A DNA stretch of 64,000 nucleotides from NCBI GenBank assembly GCA_016721925.1, contig JADKHE010000011.1, forward strand, positions 620,001 to 684,000. The letters run 5' to 3'. A program made the translations under genes and the position numbers. Shown here one piece after another: positions 59,896 to 64,000 of this stretch (the stretch's first letter is position 1; every line of letters starts with the position of its first letter). The DNA is from Candidatus Skiveiella danica (lineage in GTDB: Bacteria > Pseudomonadota > Gammaproteobacteria > Burkholderiales > Burkholderiaceae_C). Below the pieces are notes generated by a model. The model was not told the DNA's origin. It worked only from the letters and a program-made list of their open reading frames with translations, and searched no databases.

Positions 59896-60723
59896 ATGAC
59901 CACCCCATCCCCCCTCATTCCCGAAGCCGATGTTGAAGCGATGCGCAGCGAAGACTTCGATGCGCTTGACGACATCCTCGACGACCTGCGCACCCGCTAC
60001 GACGAGACCCCTCAGTGGGAGTTCTGCGAGGGTTTCATGGCCGCGCTGATCTGCTGCCGGCGCCCGATCCCGCCCGCGGAGTACCTGCCGGTGCTGCTGG
60101 GCCTCGACGATGACGACACCGCCGAGGCTGGCGGCGAGCAGGATCCCGCCGGCTCCTTCGCCGACGAGGCCCAACACGGGCGCTTCATGGCGCTGTGGGC
60201 GAAACGCTGGAACGAGGTGGCCGCTGCGCTGAACATCCCGATCGAGCGGCTCGACGACGAGCGCGCTTACGCGCCCGAGGTGATGGACGTGCGCGGCGGC
60301 GTGGCCAGCCTGTCCGAGGCCGAGCGCGCCGAGCTCGGCGACGCCGACCTGCCGGCCTTCGCGCAGGTCTGGGCCCTGGGATTCATGTTCGCGGTGGAGA
60401 ACTGGCCCGAGGAATGGGAGGCGCCGCGCGACAAGAAGATCGCCAGGATCCACGACGAAGCGCTGGACGCCATCGTCGCCCTGACCGAGGACGACGAGGA
60501 CGAGCCCACGATGTCCGCGCTCAGCGAGGACGGCCCGCCGAGTGTCAGCGCCGCGCGCCTGAACACCTATGGCGAGGCGCTGTGGGCGGTCTATGACCTG
60601 CGCGAGATCTGGCGCGACATCGGCCCGCGCGTCGAGACCGTGCACCGCGTGCCCACCCCGGGCCGCAACGACCCCTGCTCCTGCGGCAGCGGCAAGAAAT
60701 ACAAGAAGTGCTGCGGAGCGTGA
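59896..60723 (+). CDS. UPF0149/YecA-family protein with C-terminal SEC-C motif
   Basis: A 275-residue acidic protein: UPF0149 domain (~15-200, 'EFCEGFMAALICCRRPIPPA', 'FAQVWALGFMFAVENWPEEW') and a C-terminal zinc-binding SEC-C motif ('GRNDPCSCGSGKKYKKCCG', C-x-C...CC), as in SecA and YecA, which bind SecB or ribosomes. Function is not established; a role in protein targeting is possible. It is a stand-alone gene. Confidence 0.9.
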   Translation: MTTPSPLIPEADVEAMRSEDFDALDDILDDLRTRYDETPQWEFCEGFMAALICCRRPIPPAEYLPVLLGLDDDDTAEAGGEQDPAGSFADEAQHGRFMALWAKRWNEVAAALNIPIERLDDERAYAPEVMDVRGGVASLSEAERAELGDADLPAFAQVWALGFMFAVENWPEEWEAPRDKKIARIHDEALDAIVALTEDDEDEPTMSALSEDGPPSVSAARLNTYGEALWAVYDLREIWRDIGPRVETVHRVPTPGRNDPCSCGSGKKYKKCCGA

Positions 60724-60926
60724 GCATGAGCCGGTCCTGAACTCCTGGCTTTATAGGCCTACTTGGAGGGAGAGGGACGCCGATTTCTGCCTGATTCGCC
60801 ATTGAGCAGGCAGTGAAACTTGAAAATGGTGGTAACGTAATGTGCGGGCTAACGGCCTATTTCGACTGTCTTGAACCGATGCAAAGTGGTGGCATCCGGT
60901 ATGGCCGGTCCTTGCGGTGCCGGGCT
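60724..60926. other. 203-base gap with no recognised gene
   Basis: Between the UPF0149 and RidA genes, which converge. It is AT-richer than its surroundings. A hairpin with arms GGTGCCGG (60916-60923) and CCGGCACC (60938-60945) overlaps the RidA stop codon and may stabilise or end that transcript. Nothing else was found. Confidence 0.4.
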
Positions 60927-61325
60927 TCAACCGGCGTCCGGCACCACTGCGGTGACTTCGATTTCGACCTGGGCCCGCGCTTCCATCAAGGCGGACACCT
61001 CCACGCAGGTCATGGCCGGAAAGTTGCGCCCCATCACGGCCCGGTAGGCCGCGCCCAGTTCGGGCAGCCGGCGCAGATACTCGTCACGGCTCGTCACATA
61101 CCAGGTCATTCGTACCATGTGCTCCGGGCCCGCGCCGGCTTCCTTCAAGACAGCCGCCACATTGCGCAGGGTCTGTTCGACCTGGGCAATGAAGTCCTCC
61201 GTCTCGAACTGCTGCTGCGCATTCCAGCCGATCTGGCCGCCGACAAAGACCAGCGTGCCGCGCGCGGCCACGCCGTTGGCGTAACCCTTGGGGGTGGCCC
61301 ATCCGGGCGGTTGCAGGATCTTCAT
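60927..61325 (-). CDS. RidA-family (YjgF/YER057c/UK114) protein
   Basis: A 132-residue protein with the RidA pattern: 'GTLVFVGGQIGWN', 'QVEQTLRNVAAVLKEAGAGP' and 'VRMTWYVTSRDEYLRRLPEL' with the conserved Arg. RidA enzymes deaminate reactive enamines or imines; members inside aromatic degradation clusters are thought to act on pathway intermediates. Its ATG overlaps the ligase stop, so it is coupled to the CoA-ligase and acyl-CoA dehydrogenase genes. Confidence 0.92.
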   Translation of the reverse strand: MKILQPPGWATPKGYANGVAARGTLVFVGGQIGWNAQQQFETEDFIAQVEQTLRNVAAVLKEAGAGPEHMVRMTWYVTSRDEYLRRLPELGAAYRAVMGRNFPAMTCVEVSALMEARAQVEIEVTAVVPDAG

Positions 61326-62974
61326 GGCGTCCTCAGCTTGAAGCGTTGCAGTTTGCCGGTCTCTGTGCGCGGCAGCGTGTCGCGGAACTCGATCTGGCGC
61401 GGGTATTTGAAGGGGGCAATGGTCGCCTTGACGTGGTCCTGCAGGGTCTTGACCATCGTTTCGTCCCCGGAGAAGCCAGGTTTGAGCACGCAGAAGGCCT
61501 TGACGATCATGCCGCGGGCGTCATCGGTCACGCCGATCACCGCGCATTCGGCTACTGCGGGGTGCCGCAGCAGCGCGTCTTCCACCTCCGGGCCACCCAC
61601 GTTGTAGCCGGCCGTGATGATCATGTCGTCGTCGCGCGCCTGGTAGAAGAAATAGCCATCGGCGTCCTGTACAAAGGCGTCGCCGGGATAGTTCCAGCCG
61701 TCCTTCACATAGCGCGTTTGGCGCTCGTCGCCGAGGTACTTGCAGCCCGTGGGGCCGATCACCGCGAGCTTGCCGACCGTGCCGCGCGGTACCTCGACGC
61801 CCACGTCGTTGACCACTTTCGCGGTGTAACCCGGCACCACCTTGCCGATGGCGGCGTGCCGCACCTCGGCCCCGGCAGACGAGATGAAGATGTGGAACAT
61901 CTCGGTGGCGCCGATGCCGTCGATCATCTCGATGCCGGTGGCCTCGCGCCAGAGGGTTCGGGTGGCGTCTGGCAGGCCTTCGCCGGCGCTCACGCACAGA
62001 CGCAGCGAAGGGATTCCGACAGCCTTGGCGAATGGCGCCATCTGTCGGTAGAAAGTGGGCGCGGTGTAGCAGATCGTCGCACCGACTTCGCCGATCAACC
62101 GCACCATGGCCTCAGGGGTGTAGGCAATGTCCGGGTAGTACACCGAGGCGCCGGCCCACATCGGGAAGATCAGCATCCCGCCCAGGCCGAAGGTGAAAGC
62201 CAGCGGCGGCGAGCCCATCACGATGTCATCCGGCGTGGCGCACAGCACGTGGCGCGGCCAGCATTCGCAGGCGGCGAGCACGTCGCGGTGGGTGTGAATG
62301 GCGGCTTTGGGCTTGCCGGTGGTGCCCGATGTGAACGCCATCAGCGCAATGTCATCGGCGGCCGTCGGGCAGGGCGCAAACACCCCGGACTTGCCGGCGC
62401 ACAGGGCGCCCAGGTCTGCCGGATCGTCCGCGGCATTGAATTTCTGGATGGTGCGCAGGGCCGGGTGCTCCTGCTGGGCGTATTTCAGTTCCGCCAGCAG
62501 CGTGGCATCGCAGAGCGCCAGCGCGGGTTGGGCCTTGTCGATGATGTCGCCGAGTTCGCGGGCGCGCAGCAGGGGCATGGTGGCCACCGCCACCATGCCG
62601 GCCTTGACCACCGCCAGCCAGCACAAGGCCATGCCGACAGAATTGCCGCCGCGCAGCAGCACCCGGTTCCCGGGGACCAGGTTCATGTCCTCGGTCAGCC
62701 ACTGGGCAATACGGTTGACGCGCTCGGCCACTTCCTCGTAGCTGAACGTGACGCGGCTGGAGCGCAGCAGGGGGCGTTGGCCGAACCCTTTGGCGGGGGC
62801 CTTGTCCAGCAATTCCTCGACCAGGTTGAGCTGCGGCGGGAACTGCAGCTCCGGCCGGTTGTAGTGCAGGTCCGGCCACTGGCCTGGTGGCGGCAGGCGG
62901 TCATGGACGAAGCGGTCAAGCTGCGCGCTGACGCCACGCGGGGGCGCAGCAGGCGGGCTGGCTGGCGGGTTCAT
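61322..62974 (-). CDS. AMP-forming CoA ligase, benzoate/2-aminobenzoate-CoA-ligase-like
   Basis: A 550-residue ANL-superfamily enzyme. The P-loop 'MAFTSGTTGKPKAAIHTH' is at 212-229, 'GIGATEMFHIFISS' matches the A5 motif, 'YPGDAFVQDADGYFFYQARD' the A7-A8 motifs, and a C-terminal catalytic Lys is in 'PRTETGKLQRFKL'. The overall pattern is closest to aryl-CoA ligases such as benzoate or 2-aminobenzoate-CoA ligase. The start at 62974 follows the acyl-CoA dehydrogenase stop by 4 bases. The RidA gene downstream supports an aromatic amino-acid or 2-aminobenzoate type route; this is inference. Confidence 0.87.
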   Translation of the reverse strand: MNPPASPPAAPPRGVSAQLDRFVHDRLPPPGQWPDLHYNRPELQFPPQLNLVEELLDKAPAKGFGQRPLLRSSRVTFSYEEVAERVNRIAQWLTEDMNLVPGNRVLLRGGNSVGMALCWLAVVKAGMVAVATMPLLRARELGDIIDKAQPALALCDATLLAELKYAQQEHPALRTIQKFNAADDPADLGALCAGKSGVFAPCPTAADDIALMAFTSGTTGKPKAAIHTHRDVLAACECWPRHVLCATPDDIVMGSPPLAFTFGLGGMLIFPMWAGASVYYPDIAYTPEAMVRLIGEVGATICYTAPTFYRQMAPFAKAVGIPSLRLCVSAGEGLPDATRTLWREATGIEMIDGIGATEMFHIFISSAGAEVRHAAIGKVVPGYTAKVVNDVGVEVPRGTVGKLAVIGPTGCKYLGDERQTRYVKDGWNYPGDAFVQDADGYFFYQARDDDMIITAGYNVGGPEVEDALLRHPAVAECAVIGVTDDARGMIVKAFCVLKPGFSGDETMVKTLQDHVKATIAPFKYPRQIEFRDTLPRTETGKLQRFKLRTP

Positions 62975-62978
62975 GGAA

Positions 62979-64000
62979 CTACTCCTGCAGAACGGCTTTG
63001 CCGATGATGAGCTGCTGCACCTCGGTGGCGCCCTCGTAGATGCGCAGCGAACGGATGTCGCGGTACAGGCTTTCCACCTTGGCACCGACTTCCACACCAC
63101 GCCCGCCGTGCATCTGCAGCGCCATGTCGATCACTTTCTGGGCGTTTTCGGTGGCCGTCATCTTGGCGGCAGCCGCGGCCACGCTGCGCTCGCGTGCGCT
63201 GCCGGCCCCCAGGTCGCGCATCCAGGCGGCGCGGTAGGTCAGCAGGGCGCCGGCATCGATCAGCGCGGCCATTTCGCCGATCCTGGCCTGCGTGAGCTGG
63301 AAATCGGCCAGCGTCTGACCGAACATGCGGCGCTTTCGCGCCCAGTCCACCGCCTCGGCGAGCGCGCGGCGCGCCATGCCCAGCGCGGCCGCGGCCACCG
63401 AGGCGCGGAAGATGTCCAAGGTCTGCATCGCCAGCTTGAAGCCGCCGTTGACCTCACCGAGCAACGCGCCGGCAGGTACACGGCAGCCGTCGAACACCAG
63501 CGTGGCCAGCGGGTGCGGCGCCATGACATGGATGGCGCGGCTGGCGTCCAGGCCCGACGTACTGGCGTCCACGACGAAGGCGCTGATGCCTCGGCTGCCG
63601 CCTTGCGGGTCGGTCTTGGCGAACACACAGTAGAAATCGGCCAGGCCGCCGTTGCTGATCCAGGTTTTTGAGCCCTGAAGCACAAAATCCGAATCGTTTT
63701 GGCCTGATCCCAGCGTCAGATGGCCACGAGCAGCTACTGTTTGCATAGCGGCCACGTCGGAGCCGGCGTCGGGCTCGCTGAGGGCGAAGGCCGCGATCTT
63801 TTCGCCACGGGCCACCGCCGGCAGGTAGGCGGCCTGCTGCGCGGGCGTGCCGGCCAGCGAGATCGCGCCGCTGCCCAGTCCCTGCATTGCAAACGCAAAG
63901 TCGGCCAGCGGCGAATGGAAGGCCAGCGTCTCGCGCAGCACCACCAGCGCGCGAGAATCCAGCGCCGGCAGGGCGCCACCGTGCTCGGCGGCCACGCAGT
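62979..64000 (-). CDS. Acyl-CoA dehydrogenase (5' end outside window)
   Basis: FAD-dependent dehydrogenase; the N-terminal region lies beyond base 64000, so no start is assigned. Blocks are 'FALSEPDAGSDVAAMQT', 'GSKTWISNGGLADFYCVFAK', 'RRMFGQTLADFQLTQARIGE' and the C-terminal 'ALQMHGGRGVEVGAKVESLY' and 'IYEGATEVQQLIIGKAVL'. It is the first visible gene of the ligase-RidA run. The stretch 'VAARGHLTLGSGQNDSDF' is encoded by a dispersed repeat and looks like an insertion in the loop between the conserved 'GSDVAAM' and 'DFVLQGSKTW' strands. Confidence 0.92.
   Translation of the reverse strand, partial: CVAAEHGGALPALDSRALVVLRETLAFHSPLADFAFAMQGLGSGAISLAGTPAQQAAYLPAVARGEKIAAFALSEPDAGSDVAAMQTVAARGHLTLGSGQNDSDFVLQGSKTWISNGGLADFYCVFAKTDPQGGSRGISAFVVDASTSGLDASRAIHVMAPHPLATLVFDGCRVPAGALLGEVNGGFKLAMQTLDIFRASVAAAALGMARRALAEAVDWARKRRMFGQTLADFQLTQARIGEMAALIDAGALLTYRAAWMRDLGAGSARERSVAAAAAKMTATENAQKVIDMALQMHGGRGVEVGAKVESLYRDIRSLRIYEGATEVQQLIIGKAVLQE
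63684..63749 (-). repeat. Dispersed repeat copy 8, in frame inside the acyl-CoA dehydrogenase gene
   Basis: Minus-strand core AGTAGCTGCTCGTGGCC followed by ATCTGACGCTGGGA, in the sense direction of the gene. It encodes 'VAARGHLTLG', in the same frame as the other three intragenic copies. Confidence 0.85.

Noticed and set aside
56384..59908. A 1174-codon minus-strand open frame opposite rpoN and the methyltransferase gene
   Set aside because: Shadow of conserved plus-strand genes; no start signal, no recognisable domain.

Overview
The window looks like a chromosomal segment of a GC-rich betaproteobacterium in the Burkholderiales, most likely Comamonadaceae. This rests on the gene order (leuS-lptE-holA, gshA...gshB, lptA-lptB-rpoN), the Bug-type solute-binding protein, the glutamate-cysteine ligase family, and a short dispersed repeat of a kind I associate with that family. 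No rRNA, tRNA, CRISPR array, integrase or transposase was seen.

Region by region: 1-3658 holds leuS (5' end missing), lptE and holA. 3833-12578 is a five-gene, same-strand operon of exported proteins: a DUF4384 protein, a glycine-zipper lipoprotein, a secreted caspase-fold peptidase with an N-terminal BON-like domain, a TPR lipoprotein and a 1622-residue exported multidomain protein with near-identical 56-residue repeats. It appears to interrupt the holA-proA neighbourhood and is the best candidate here for an undescribed envelope system. 12645-19687 holds proA, gshA, kup, benE and gshB. 19836-22358 (minus) is a glutamine amidotransferase, a DHA2-type MFS exporter and a cysteine-rich CWC protein. 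22383-26880 holds an FNR/DNR-like box, a FIST protein plus hybrid histidine kinase (resembling the NosP-NahK nitric-oxide pair) and a HIT hydrolase. 26902-31761 (minus) is an acyl-CoA carboxylase/CoA-transferase/Bug cluster with its own GntR regulator and a 70-residue biotin carrier. 31984-37215 holds a PLP desulfhydrase with an ABC binding protein, a DUF2855 protein, a metallo-hydrolase and two tiny exported proteins. 37439-40463 (minus) is malate synthase G and a HAD dehalogenase.

40536-45864 is a regulatory unit. A sensor kinase and an NtrC-type regulator are transcribed to the left. To the right lies a clear -24/-12 sigma-54 promoter with two upstream activator-like sites, a small unknown protein and a CoA-transferase. 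The layout recalls E. coli AtoSC/atoDAEB. 45979-49817 (minus) is a patatin lipoprotein and two adjacent phosphofructokinases, one with an ATP-type and one with a PPi-type signature. 50191-54716 holds a LysR regulator, DUF2214, argS, a SPOR protein and dsbA. 54826-59197 holds lptA, lptB, rpoN (with a one-base frameshift and preceded by a 43-base poly-G run) and an RlmL-like methyltransferase. 59342-64000 holds a PIN protein, a UPF0149/SEC-C protein, RidA, an aryl-CoA-ligase-like enzyme and an acyl-CoA dehydrogenase (5' end missing).

Nine copies of a ~60-70 bp dispersed repeat run through the window. Four lie inside genes (leuS, the HAD gene, rpoN, the acyl-CoA dehydrogenase), all in the sense direction and all in the same reading frame, so the repeat contributes a short related peptide to four unrelated proteins. 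The other five lie just downstream of gene ends.
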